Positions 7,467 through 15,092 of a stretch of 64,000 nucleotides of DNA are shown here, piece by piece (the first letter of the stretch is position 1; each line of letters opens with the position of its first letter). Under the pieces are notes generated by a model. The model was not told the DNA's origin. It was given only the letters and a program-made list of their open reading frames with translations, and searched no databases. The translations under genes and the position numbers were made by a program. This DNA is from CAZEHS01 sp964511875 (lineage in GTDB: Bacteria; Bacillota; Clostridia; Peptostreptococcales; Acidaminobacteraceae), in NCBI GenBank assembly GCA_964511875.1, contig CAZEHS010000004.1, forward strand, positions 1 through 64,000, in the 5' to 3' direction.

Positions 7467-7550
7467 ATGATTCTTGCAACAGCACAACCCAAAGCTCCGG
7501 CACGATCCGGAGAAAAAGAAAACGCCACCGCAAATGCGATAGGCGCTTAA
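7467..7550 (+). CDS. Small ORF, 27 residues, strong Shine-Dalgarno
   Basis: AAGGAGGTTT directly precedes ATG, and the frame runs 27 codons (Ala-rich, begins MILATAQPKAPA). It lies 9 bp after the previous phage gene and in the same operon. The ribosome binding site is among the best in the region, which argues for translation. No homology is recognised; a leader-peptide role for the next gene is possible. Confidence 0.4.
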   Translation: MILATAQPKAPARSGEKENATANAIGA

Positions 7551-7626
7551 GAAAAATCACATGTTCAGTATACCAGAGGTACAGAGGGAAGGGAAGACGG
7601 TGAAACTCACCGGAAAAGGAGGCTCT

Positions 7627-7983
7627 ATGCTGATTCGATGCAATGTGGAGTACAAACGCTTTGATGACTTTGAAAAGGCCATGCTGGCCATGGGGCATTC
7701 GCTGCCGGGTGCGGATTCCATCGATATCGATGAAACCTATATGGATGGGCAGTTCCGGATTCATAACGAATGGCGCTGCGGCATCTCATTCCGGAACCAC
7801 GGCCTGACAGTGTTCATGAAAGGCACCAGCCTGCGGATCCTCTGCGAAGATGACCAACTGGCCATCCAGGCATTTCTCGCCCTGAAAGGGATCGGCAACT
7901 TTCATCCCTGCCAGCCTGCCACTATTCCGCCCGAAATTTACGGCATCCGGGAACAACGGTGGGCCACAGAAATACTGCCATGA
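7627..7983 (+). CDS. Phage hypothetical protein
   Basis: A 118-residue protein if started at the ATG at 7627, which has AAAGGAGG four bases upstream. The frame is open from 7561, but the earlier ATG has no ribosome binding site. I do not recognise the family. The sequence alternates charged and aromatic residues with no obvious membrane segment or metal motif. Its stop codon overlaps the next start (ATGA at 7980), so the two are translationally coupled inside the early operon. Probably a small cytosolic phage protein. Confidence 0.5.
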   Translation: MLIRCNVEYKRFDDFEKAMLAMGHSLPGADSIDIDETYMDGQFRIHNEWRCGISFRNHGLTVFMKGTSLRILCEDDQLAIQAFLALKGIGNFHPCQPATIPPEIYGIREQRWATEILP

Positions 7984-8288
7984 AACCGGTCCTGATCGCC
8001 TGGACACAGCCTCAACACTGCGGCGATTGCAGTATGACCGTGCCGGAGGGCTGGCAGGAGCTGAAATACTCAAGCGGCGGCCCATACCTTGAAAAACGGT
8101 GCTGTTCTTGCGCGGAGGTGCATTATGGGAATGCCTTATCTAATCTGGCTGACGACCTTCCCAAGAAAGTACGGCGTTCTGGCCAGAATAAAAAGACTGA
8201 TAAACCGATGACCGAAGCCCCGCTTCTGGGGTTGGCAGGCAGTGTGGACTATGTGATCAAGAACGTTCGGAATGTGAGTGAATCTTAG
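7980..8288 (+). CDS. Phage hypothetical protein with cysteine pairs
   Basis: A 102-residue protein starting at the ATG that overlaps the previous stop. It contains a CGDC motif near residue 15 and a CCSC motif near residue 42, so a small zinc-ribbon fold is plausible in the first half. The second half is basic and probably disordered. I do not recognise the family. It sits just ahead of the replication gene at 8331. Confidence 0.45.
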   Translation: MKPVLIAWTQPQHCGDCSMTVPEGWQELKYSSGGPYLEKRCCSCAEVHYGNALSNLADDLPKKVRRSGQNKKTDKPMTEAPLLGLAGSVDYVIKNVRNVSES

Positions 8289-8330
8289 CGAGCGCTCCTT
8301 ATGACGACTTAAAAGACAGGAGGCACCGAA

Positions 8331-9365
8331 GTGCCAAACAGAATCATCAAAGAGACAATCTGCACCAGTGAGAACCTTGACCAGTTGAGCCCGGAGGCAG
8401 AAGTATTCTTCTACCGGCTGATGGTGAACTGCGACGACTTCGGCCGCTTCTCTGCCAACCCTCAGATCCTCCGGAGCAAGCTTTACCCGCTGAAGGTAGA
8501 TATCGTTCGGCCGGAGATGGTGGAAGCCTGGCTCATAGAGCTCATCGGTTCGGAACTGATATTCCTCTACGAAGCTGAAGGCAAGCGCCTGCTACAGATA
8601 CAGAGCTGGAACAAACACCAGCAGAAGCGTGCAAAGCACAGCAAGTATCCAACATATGACAGCACCTGCATGAAACTGATATCACATGATATCGGATGCA
8701 AACCCAAAGATATCCGGTGCGATGCAAATGAAATCACGTGCAGTGCGGAAGCTGTCACATGCGGTGCTGACGAAACCACAGGAAATCATCTGCCAGCAAA
8801 TGTCCCCGAGAATCGAGAACCGAGAAACGAGAAACGAGAATCGATTAAAGATTCTTCGTCGCACCTCACGGCCGACGGAGCTGAACCGGACATGCCTGAA
8901 GAATTAAGTGATCCAGAAGAATCCCAAGCGTCGGAAGAATCCACACCGAAGGAACCGGTGGAACCGACTGAGCTCAAAACGATATATAGCACCAGCGGAC
9001 CGGAATACAAACTGGCGGAATACCTGCTCGGCAATATCAGAGAGCTGGACCCCAAAGCGCGGCAGCCAAACCTTCAGGGCTGGGCCGCAGACATAGACAA
9101 GATGATCCGCCTGGATAAACGGTCCGCATCGGAGATCAAAGACCTAATCGACTTTGTGCAGAGTGACACATTCTGGCGATCGAACATCCTCTCAGGCAAG
9201 AAACTGCGGGAGAAGGCTACTACTCTCACCGCCAAGATGAAAGAAAAATCAACGAAAGGAGGACCCGGCTATGGAAGCAATTTCAAGCCTGCTGGTAAAA
9301 GTTCAGAAACTGCAGCAGATCCAAGGTTCAGCGCCAGTAGATATAGCAGCAGGCAAAGCGGTTAA
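8331..9365 (+). CDS. Phage replisome organizer / replication initiation protein
   Basis: A 344-residue protein with a GTG start preceded by AGGAGGCACCGAA. Residues ~1-115 (NRIIKETICTSENLDQLSPE, then AEVFFYRLMVNCDDFGRF, SKLYPLK, LIFLYEAEGKRLLQIQSWNKHQ) are the N-terminal winged-helix domain of Firmicute phage replication initiators. A low-complexity acidic linker (~150-210, many Glu/Pro/Ser) precedes a helical C-terminal domain that ends in a Ser/Gly-rich tail. It is followed, with overlap, by a DnaC-like loader. That pair is the standard initiator/helicase-loader module of temperate phages. It binds the phage origin, possibly within its own gene, though no iteron cluster stood out. Confidence 0.8.
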   Translation: MPNRIIKETICTSENLDQLSPEAEVFFYRLMVNCDDFGRFSANPQILRSKLYPLKVDIVRPEMVEAWLIELIGSELIFLYEAEGKRLLQIQSWNKHQQKRAKHSKYPTYDSTCMKLISHDIGCKPKDIRCDANEITCSAEAVTCGADETTGNHLPANVPENREPRNEKRESIKDSSSHLTADGAEPDMPEELSDPEESQASEESTPKEPVEPTELKTIYSTSGPEYKLAEYLLGNIRELDPKARQPNLQGWAADIDKMIRLDKRSASEIKDLIDFVQSDTFWRSNILSGKKLREKATTLTAKMKEKSTKGGPGYGSNFKPAGKSSETAADPRFSASRYSSRQSG

Positions 9366-10080
9366 ATGCGCCATCTGCCAGGATGATAAATTTATCCCCG
9401 GCGAAGGAGGAAGGCTGAAACGCTGTCAGTGCGTAGATATGGAAATCTCCATGGAGCGCCTGAAGAACAGCGGACTGGCCGCAGCTTTCGGCAGCAAACG
9501 CCTTGATACATTCCGGCTGGAAGGGCGACCGGCTTCGATTAGGGAGGCATACAACATGGCAATCCGCTATGTGGAACAGTTTGAAACCATCAGGCAGTCC
9601 GAGAACAACTGGCTGGCCTTGCTAGGCCAGGTCGGCTGCGGCAAAACCCACCTGACCATCGGCATCGCCAACGCCCTGATGGCGAAGAACATCAGCGTGG
9701 TGTACATGCCTTATCGGGATGAGATCACCCGGATCAAGCAGGTAATCACCGATGAAGCGGAATACAACCGGGTTATGAACCGCCTGAAAAACGCCCAGGT
9801 GCTGGTCGTTGACGACCTGTTCAAAGAGGCCCTGGTGAACCGGAACGGGGAGAAGGTCTTGAACGAATCCGACCTGCGGATCATGTTCGAACTCTTTAAC
9901 CACCGCTACTTTAAACGCCTGCCGGTCATCATCAGCAGTGAGCACTACATCAGCCGATTGCTGGACATGGATGAAGGGTTGGGCAGCCGTATCTTCGAAA
10001 TGACCAAGGGGAACCTGGTTGAACTGTGGGCAGAGAAGCCTCAGGACCGGGCCGCCATGAACTACCGAATGACAGGATGA
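9271..10080 (+). CDS. DnaC/IstB-like helicase loader ATPase
   Basis: A 269-residue AAA+ protein. Walker A GQVGCGKT is at 119-126 and Walker B VLVVDD at about 177-182. The N-terminus has a likely zinc site (CAIC at 33-36, CQC at 52-54), as in many Gram-positive phage DnaC homologues. It would load the host replicative helicase at the phage origin marked by the upstream initiator. The ATG has GAAAGGAGGACCCGGCT upstream and lies 95 bases inside the previous gene in another frame. High GC relative to the flanking chromosome supports phage origin. Confidence 0.88.
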   Translation: MEAISSLLVKVQKLQQIQGSAPVDIAAGKAVKCAICQDDKFIPGEGGRLKRCQCVDMEISMERLKNSGLAAAFGSKRLDTFRLEGRPASIREAYNMAIRYVEQFETIRQSENNWLALLGQVGCGKTHLTIGIANALMAKNISVVYMPYRDEITRIKQVITDEAEYNRVMNRLKNAQVLVVDDLFKEALVNRNGEKVLNESDLRIMFELFNHRYFKRLPVIISSEHYISRLLDMDEGLGSRIFEMTKGNLVELWAEKPQDRAAMNYRMTG

Positions 10081-10092
10081 GGAGGACAAACC

Positions 10093-10380
10093 ATGCGGAA
10101 CGACATCATGGACCTGAGCGAAGCTATCAGCATCGAAAACATGAAAGCCCACGGCCTGGAAGTGGGCATGCAGGTCGAAGTGCTGGAACAGAAATCCTAT
10201 GCCCGGCCGGAACGGGAGCACAAAGAAACCGGCATCAAACCCCGCAGCATCCGGGGGGAAGTCCTGGCCGTCAACGACCGGATCTTCACCCTGAAAACCG
10301 AAACCTTCCGGCGGATCGAGAGCTTCCACCTGAGCGATCTCTTCAGACCTGGGGGCATCAGCGTGAGGGTACGGTCATGA
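10093..10380 (+). CDS. Phage hypothetical protein
   Basis: A 95-residue protein with a clean Shine-Dalgarno (GAGGAGGACAAACC) before ATG, 12 bp after the helicase loader. The sequence reads as a small beta-rich fold (GMQVEVLEQKS, GEVLAVNDRIFTLKT), similar in texture to short phage proteins of unknown function. No catalytic motif. Its stop overlaps the start of a 28-codon ORF. Confidence 0.55.
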   Translation: MRNDIMDLSEAISIENMKAHGLEVGMQVEVLEQKSYARPEREHKETGIKPRSIRGEVLAVNDRIFTLKTETFRRIESFHLSDLFRPGGISVRVRS

Positions 10381-10463
10381 TCACCAACCGGCGCATCGGA
10401 AACCGTCAGAGTAGGGGACACCACAACCTGAAGACCATGGAGGTACAGCATGGACAAGACTGA
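10377..10463 (+). CDS. Possible 28-codon small ORF
   Basis: ATG overlaps the preceding stop (ATGA), and the frame ends just inside the next gene, whose Shine-Dalgarno (GGAGG) it contains. Basic, His/Arg-rich. It may exist only to couple translation. Confidence 0.3.
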   Translation: MITNRRIGNRQSRGHHNLKTMEVQHGQD

Positions 10464-10683
10464 AATCACAGCCCTTGAAAAAACCAGGGCAAACCACCGC
10501 ATCCGAAGCACCTGCACCGGCCATCTGTTCGAGCGGATAGGGGATTACGGCCAGCACCGCTGCCGGTACTGCGGAGCAACCGCCGACGCCGGTTTTGTCG
10601 AAGGTTACCTGCAGGGCATAGGCCACAGCCGCAGTAACATCAAAGCGCCCCATGCCCGGGAAAGCTGGGTGCGGACCACATGA
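10450..10683 (+). CDS. Phage zinc-ribbon-like small protein
   Basis: A 77-residue protein with ATG preceded by ATGGAGGTACAGC. Cys22 with His25 (CTGH) and Cys39/Cys42 (CRYC) could form a single zinc-binding site. This makes it a likely nucleic-acid or protein-binding accessory protein. The specific family is not recognised. It is embedded in the run of short early genes between the helicase loader and the late-regulator gene. Confidence 0.5.
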   Translation: MDKTEITALEKTRANHRIRSTCTGHLFERIGDYGQHRCRYCGATADAGFVEGYLQGIGHSRSNIKAPHARESWVRTT

Positions 10684-10705
10684 ATGCGATAACAAGGAGC
10701 AGCCA

Positions 10706-10960
10706 ATGGGCCGAAAAGTAGGGGATCCCTCCAGCAAATATGCCTACCAGCCTGAACGGCTGGAGAAGGACATAGCCGAGAAAGCAATGCTCCGGGAAAC
10801 GGCCGGCCAGACCATCCGGGAACACATCCGCCGGGCTGTGTATTACTCGGGCCTGCAGCCGGAAACCGGGATGCAGATAGTGCTGGAGGAAGTACGGAAG
10901 GTTTACGCCGAACTGAATGATATGGAGGAGAGAACAGATGGACATTACCAAACTGATTGA
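10706..10960 (+). CDS. Phage hypothetical protein
   Basis: An 84-residue protein from the ATG at 10706 (AAGGAGCAGCCA upstream). The frame is open from 10652, but that start lies in the previous gene and lacks a ribosome site. Charged and largely helical (PERLEKDIAEKAMLRETAG, then IREHIRRAVYYSGLQPETGM). Unknown function; a typical accessory ORF of Firmicute prophages. Confidence 0.5.
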   Translation: MGRKVGDPSSKYAYQPERLEKDIAEKAMLRETAGQTIREHIRRAVYYSGLQPETGMQIVLEEVRKVYAELNDMEERTDGHYQTD

Positions 10961-10997
10961 AACCGCTCACCCGGAGGTTACATGCTTAAAAAAATAA
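10938..10997 (+). CDS. Possible 19-codon small ORF upstream of Com-like gene
   Basis: GGAGGAGAGAACAG precedes an ATG, and the frame overlaps the start of the Com-like gene. The strong ribosome site suggests it is translated and may couple expression of the next gene. Confidence 0.28.
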   Translation: MDITKLIETAHPEVTCLKK

Positions 10998-11107
10998 AGT
11001 GCAGACACTGCGGCCGAACCATATGTGAGCTCAAAGGGCAGATCATCATCCACTGCAGGCGATGCGGTAAAGTCAATTACATAACCACCACAGAGAAACG
11101 CGTATAG
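10982..11107 (+). CDS. Com-like zinc-ribbon protein
   Basis: A 41-residue protein with ATG nine bases behind GGAGG. Two CxxC knuckles, KCRHCG near residue 7 and HCRRCG near residue 25, are spaced as in the Mu Com family, a small zinc protein that in phage Mu opens the mom mRNA for translation. Relatives are widespread in Firmicute prophages with no mom gene, so the function here is unknown. A strong terminator follows at once, closing this transcription unit. Confidence 0.65.
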   Translation: MLKKIKCRHCGRTICELKGQIIIHCRRCGKVNYITTTEKRV

Positions 11108-11117
11108 CGGACCAAGC

Positions 11118-11155
11118 GTCCCAGGGTTAACACACACCCTGGGACTATTGTTTTT
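11118..11155 (+). terminator. Rho-independent terminator of the phage early operon
   Basis: GTCCCAGGGT/ACCCTGGGAC stem around an 8-nt loop, followed by a T-rich tract. Confidence 0.85.
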
Positions 11156-11175
11156 ACTTAGAAGGGAGAACCCAC

Positions 11176-11748
11176 ATGGACAAGACCAAAATGAGAAAGA
11201 CCGAATGGAGACTCACCCAGTATTACCGCCGGAAGGCCGCCATCGGCCGATTCGAACGGATGCTTACCAAGGGACGGGAACGGATCACCCAGATTGAAAA
11301 GGATATCAGGAATTGCAGCTACACCATCGAGAACCCGCTACAAAGCGTCACCTATGACGGCATGCCCAAAGGCAAACAGTCCCCCGGCAGTGCCATCGAA
11401 CGGAGCCTGATCCGAGCCCATGAACAGCTGGAAACCGAAATGTGCCGCCTCATCGAACGGGAAGCCCACCTGATCACCTGCATCACCCGCACCCGGGACA
11501 ACATCGACCTCATGGAAGAAGCGCTCTGTGTTCTGGACGAAGAACAGCAGCTCATCGTAGAACTCCGTTATGGCAAAGGCCAAGCCTACAGGCAGATGGA
11601 AGAGCAGTTGATGATGGACTACACCTCCGTCCACCGCCGAAATTCAATCATCATGGAACGGCTGACCGAAGAACTGGACCGCATGGGCACCACGCTCCTG
11701 GCCGAGTACGACCTAGTAATCGAAATTGAAGAGCCCATAAGCGGCTGA
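11176..11748 (+). CDS. Phage late-transcription regulator-like protein (sigma-70 region 4-like)
   Basis: A 190-residue charged helical protein. Residues ~1-110 are coiled-coil-like. Residues ~118-175 (LDEEQQLIVELRYGKGQAYR, QMEEQL, DYTSVHRRNSIIMERL) have the layout of a sigma-70 region 4 helix-turn-helix, as in the ArpU/RinA/DUF1492-type regulators that switch on late phage genes. It is a lone transcription unit between two terminators, next to the recombinase, which is also where such regulators sit. The exact family is not certain. No late genes remain downstream, so its target may be lost. Confidence 0.65.
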   Translation: MDKTKMRKTEWRLTQYYRRKAAIGRFERMLTKGRERITQIEKDIRNCSYTIENPLQSVTYDGMPKGKQSPGSAIERSLIRAHEQLETEMCRLIEREAHLITCITRTRDNIDLMEEALCVLDEEQQLIVELRYGKGQAYRQMEEQLMMDYTSVHRRNSIIMERLTEELDRMGTTLLAEYDLVIEIEEPISG

Positions 11749-11760
11749 AGAAGGAACATA

Positions 11761-11799
11761 AGCCAGGCTTACGGTCAGCAATGCCCCAGCCTGGCTTTT
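11761..11799 (+). terminator. Rho-independent terminator
   Basis: AGCCAGGCT/AGCCTGGCT stem with TTTTG after it, immediately downstream of the late-regulator-like gene. Confidence 0.75.
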
Positions 11800-11830
11800 G
11801 CATAAGCTAAACACGATCAGGAGGAGACCC

Positions 11831-12382
11831 ATGAACTACGTACAGCCCATTAAGAGCAAAGCGAAGATAGATGAAATAGAAAGCATTTTGGAAGCCTGGC
11901 ACCGGAAATACCGGATCATGTTCCTCATGGGCATATACTCCGGCCTGAGGATCAGTGACATCCTGCCCTTGAAGGTGAAGGACGTGTACGGCAAGGACCA
12001 CATCGACATCCGGGAGAAAAAGACCCGGAAGGCCAAACGGTTCCGGATCAACAGGAACCTGGCCGACGCCCTGAGCAAGTACTGCATCGGCAGACCTGAA
12101 GACAGCTACCTGATCCCGTCCGGACGGCGGGCCCACAAGCCTCTTGGATCACGACGGGCCTATGACGTCATCAAGGAAGCTGGAGGGAAGGCCGGGATGG
12201 AGAGCCTGGGCACCCACAGCATGCGCAAGACCTTCGGATTCCACTACTACCAGCAGACCGGCGACATCGTCACCCTGCAGAAGATATTCAACCACGCCAC
12301 CACCCAGATCACCCTGCGGTACATCGGCATCGACCAGGAAGCCATCGACGACACCATGTACAGTTTCAGCTTCAGGAACTAA
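11831..12382 (+). CDS. Short tyrosine recombinase
   Basis: A 183-residue tyrosine recombinase made of the catalytic domain only; the usual N-terminal core-binding domain is absent. All catalytic residues can be placed: R40 (SGLRISD), K64 region, H129 and R132 (HSMRKTF), H155 (FNHATT) and nucleophile Y164 (LRYIGI). The ATG at 11831 has AGGAGGAGACCC upstream; a longer frame from 11798 has none. Such short recombinases are common in Firmicute prophages beside the late regulator and are thought to act in recombination or dimer resolution rather than lysogenic integration. It sits between two terminators with its own translation signal. Confidence 0.8.
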   Translation: MNYVQPIKSKAKIDEIESILEAWHRKYRIMFLMGIYSGLRISDILPLKVKDVYGKDHIDIREKKTRKAKRFRINRNLADALSKYCIGRPEDSYLIPSGRRAHKPLGSRRAYDVIKEAGGKAGMESLGTHSMRKTFGFHYYQQTGDIVTLQKIFNHATTQITLRYIGIDQEAIDDTMYSFSFRN

Positions 12383-12557
12383 CCCTCTGAAACCGTTGAA
12401 ATAAACGTAGTGTACTACATTAACTGCTTAAAACGGGATGAACAGGAATAAATGAGAAACATGAAAGCCCGGAAACCATTGAAAAGTATGGGGATGAGGC
12501 AAGGTTGGAGTTTATGCCTACAATGATGCGATATGACAATAAAAGGACGGTGTAAAA

Positions 12558-12881
12558 ATGGACATAAAAGACGTTGAAAAGCATATTGAATTCTATGAGA
12601 GATTGAAGCAAATGTTATCCAAAGAGCCCAGTAATGATACAGAGGCAATCTTCCTGAAATACATTGAGTTAAGGCGGACGGCAGACGTAGCTGCCTACAT
12701 GAATGATCAGGGCCATAGGATACAAGGTGCCAAGAAGAAGCGGCTCTACATCAACACCGACATCACTGCCATCCTGGATGATCCGGAAGCCGAGCACCTG
12801 GTTGAGCCGGATGTGTATAGCCTGGTCAGGCGGATGCAGAAGTCGGGGAGGCTGCTGCAGCGCCATCTTCTGGAGAATTGA
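12558..12881 (+). CDS. Phage hypothetical protein
   Basis: A 107-residue helical protein. Residues 38-80 (IELRRTADVAAYMNDQGHRI, TDITAILDD) resemble the helix-turn-helix seen in small phage proteins that precede packaging genes, but the family is not recognised with confidence. AAAGGACGGTG precedes the ATG. Upstream (about 12450-12555) a short open stretch without a start codon looks like the tail of a broken gene. A terminator follows, and no terminase or structural gene comes after it, so this marks the right edge of the remaining prophage. Confidence 0.5.
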   Translation: MDIKDVEKHIEFYERLKQMLSKEPSNDTEAIFLKYIELRRTADVAAYMNDQGHRIQGAKKKRLYINTDITAILDDPEAEHLVEPDVYSLVRRMQKSGRLLQRHLLEN

Positions 12882-12907
12882 ATAGAGAACGGCATGAGAC
12901 AAAGCAA

Positions 12908-12940
12908 GGAGGGTGTAAGCTAAACGCACACCCTTCTTCC
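12908..12940 (+). terminator. Terminator at the right edge of the prophage block
   Basis: GGGTGT/ACACCC stem around an 11-nt loop followed by TTCTTCC. Modest T-tract. Confidence 0.5.
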
Positions 12941-13677
12941 ATGCAATCAATCATGTAACCGGTAAAGGCAAGGATCCGTGGTATCCCCCCCACCCTCCAT
13001 ATCCATTTTTATACTTTAATGGACCGTATAGGGTAGGTGTTTCCAATAGAGCGTTTCCCACAAACCTTTTTTCCGGCGGGGAAACGGGCAGAAAAACCAC
13101 TGGTTGAAATCCGGTCAAACAAGCGATTTTCAACAGTGGAGGGGCATCGGGGCATATGAGGATAAACGAAATATATAGGTCGAAAATCATAGGGGGATTC
13201 GCCGGAAAAACACGAGGAATCGCTGGGTATGAGAACAAATAAAAAGAGCCCTGCAGGTAGGTATTTAACCTGCAGTACTGGGCATTTTGGATTGGTGCAT
13301 GTTTGCTGGGCAGCAGGAGCTCAAACGACAGCTTATCGAACACGTGGAGACCGCTCTTGTTAGCGATCAAATCAGCTCATTGCTCAGGAACCTTACTCGA
13401 CATAACTACCGGAAACGGCAATAATCGGAAATGGATCCCTTCCGCAAAGATACAGAAGGTCGCCTTACATTGAAAACAGAAAAACGCAGCGGATAATCTC
13501 GATGATTCATCCTGCTAGGAGAGTAGTCACAAGACCTATTGGAAGGTATAGTGGAAATAGAACACTAATGGGCCAGTTATGAAACGGTCTTGAAAAGGCC
13601 TGCTGACAAAATCCTGTAAGTGAAAATCGAGGTTCAAAAAGGACAACCAAGGTGAACTGAACTGGAGGAGAGCTCAT
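12941..13677. other. Long intergenic stretch, probably eroded phage DNA
   Basis: No intact gene. Short plus-strand frames (for example about 13300-13423, a basic 41-codon ORF) look like debris of genes that once followed the prophage early region. A CTGCAGGT/ACCTGCAG inverted repeat lies near 13251-13275. The promoter of the AraC gene should be close to 13677 but is not obvious. Confidence 0.35.
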
Positions 13678-14565
13678 ATGGCGTTGATAAACGATTACAG
13701 TATTTTTAAAAGGCAAAGCAAAATGAGAGAAACAGAATTTCCTTTTGAAATTCCACATATCGCCAGTAAAGCGACAAACATGTCCATGTACCACTGGCAT
13801 GATTTTTTTGAAGTGTCCCTAATCATTGAGGGATGTGGCACGTACTATATTGAGGAGAAATGTATCCCTGTTACAAAGGGAGATATCATCATCATCAATA
13901 ATATTGAACGACACAAAGTACAATACAGTAGTGAAACGCCTTTGTATGAAACTGTGATCCATTTTTCCGCGGATCTACTTAAAGGGATACTGAGCAATGG
14001 AAACCAGCTCTTTGATTATTGCGGGACTGCTTTTTTCAACAAGTTGGAAATCGATCAGAATCAGCGCAGCACCCTGATTAGGATAATTGATGAGATTACA
14101 GAAGAGTACACGAATCAAGCGCCCTATTTCGAGCTGCTGATTTCATCCCAGATCATCTCTTTTATAGCACTGGTCCAGCGTTACAATAACGTCAAAATAG
14201 GGGCTCAGTACGGAGAAAAACTGCGAGGGTATAACATAGGAAGATTAGAAGAAATTTTAAAATACTTGCAGACCCATATCGAATCTGAAACAACCCAGAA
14301 CGGCGTCGCCAAACATTTTCATTTGAACTCGGCGTACTTTTCAGAGTATTTTAGAAAGAATCTGGGGATCACGTTTACTGAGTATATGCGGAGTATACGG
14401 ATCAATCATGCAATTCAGCTGATGAACAGCAGTACGATGAAATTGTCGGATATTGCTTTTGCTAGTGGATATGCCAGCTTAAGTTCATTTTATGAGGCCT
14501 TTTCCAAAGTGACCGGCGTATCCCCTAAGAAGTATTTAGCCAAAAATGCCGGAAAAACTTCCTGA
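13678..14565 (+). CDS. AraC family transcriptional regulator
   Basis: A 295-residue one-component regulator. The N-terminal ~150 residues form a cupin ligand-binding domain (MYHWHDFFEVSLIIEGCGTY, then PVTKGDIIIINNIERHKVQY). The last ~100 residues carry two helix-turn-helix motifs of the AraC/XylS type (NGVAKHFHLNSAYFSEYFRK, then LSDIAFASGYASLSSFYEAF and TGVSPKKY). GGAGGAGAGCTCAT precedes ATG. It stands alone upstream of, and in the same direction as, the long catabolic operon beginning at 15093, so it is the likely inducer-responsive activator of that operon. Its ligand would be the sugar-like substrate. Confidence 0.85.
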   Translation: MALINDYSIFKRQSKMRETEFPFEIPHIASKATNMSMYHWHDFFEVSLIIEGCGTYYIEEKCIPVTKGDIIIINNIERHKVQYSSETPLYETVIHFSADLLKGILSNGNQLFDYCGTAFFNKLEIDQNQRSTLIRIIDEITEEYTNQAPYFELLISSQIISFIALVQRYNNVKIGAQYGEKLRGYNIGRLEEILKYLQTHIESETTQNGVAKHFHLNSAYFSEYFRKNLGITFTEYMRSIRINHAIQLMNSSTMKLSDIAFASGYASLSSFYEAFSKVTGVSPKKYLAKNAGKTS

Positions 14566-14757
14566 ATTTCAGGAGGAAAGTTATTTCTATTTGATCTATA
14601 ATTACGTCATAAAGACATTTTAAATTAGTTAATATTCTTGTCTTTACAAAATTACTTGTTTAACCACTTATTGTTCTATAAGTTATAATATTTATTAAAA
14701 AGCGGCTAAGAAGGCGAATTGTTAAGTGAAACGAATTTTGGTGTGATCGACTGCTAT

Positions 14758-14821
14758 ACGCCCATTCTGTTTGGAAGGTTGTTGGGTTACTAGAATGTCA
14801 CCAAACTGAGGGCGTTTTTTT
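14758..14821 (+). terminator. Long hairpin with T-tract (terminator or attenuator)
   Basis: ACGCCC...GTTTGG pairs with CCAAAC...GGGCGT across a ~35-nt loop, followed by seven T. It ends the AraC transcript or attenuates a leader in front of the operon at 15093. The large loop leaves room for a regulatory fold; none was recognised. Confidence 0.6.
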
Positions 14822-15092
14822 ATTCCAATGGCATGGCAAATTGGGATGAATGCGTTGTGATACAGCGCTGACAGGTGCTATATCGTATCCTGGATTTTTG
14901 TAAATATCAGGGAGTGAAACCCAGCCGCAAAGGGGTGAAATCATGTAAACGGCGTGAATTGGTTTTTTGATTGCGACGAATCTGGGTAGCATGATGGAAT
15001 AATACGGCATAAAATGAAATTTAAAACAAAATAAAAACCAATTAAATCAACGGGTGCTTAATTTTGAACACCTGAAAATTACGGAGGAAAAA
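14822..15092 (+). other. Leader region of the catabolic operon
   Basis: A 270-bp gap before the DUF4380 gene. It contains a GCCG/CGGC pairing and A-rich sequence near 15010-15050, but I found no clear -35/-10 pair, riboswitch or direct repeats that would identify AraC binding sites. Confidence 0.3.

Noticed and set aside
9622..10329. 235-codon minus-strand frame opposite the helicase loader
   Set aside because: Shadow frame of a GC-rich coding region; the plus-strand AAA+ gene explains it.
12951..13370. 139-codon minus-strand frame
   Set aside because: No ribosome site, proline/leucine-rich shadow composition and no family resemblance; treated as eroded intergenic DNA.
13020..13500. Terminase or HNH gene following the prophage early region
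   Set aside because: Looked for because this is where packaging genes begin, but no frame of useful length or motif exists.
14822..15092. Possible riboswitch in the leader of the catabolic operon
   Set aside because: Some short pairings exist, but no conserved core of a known class could be matched.
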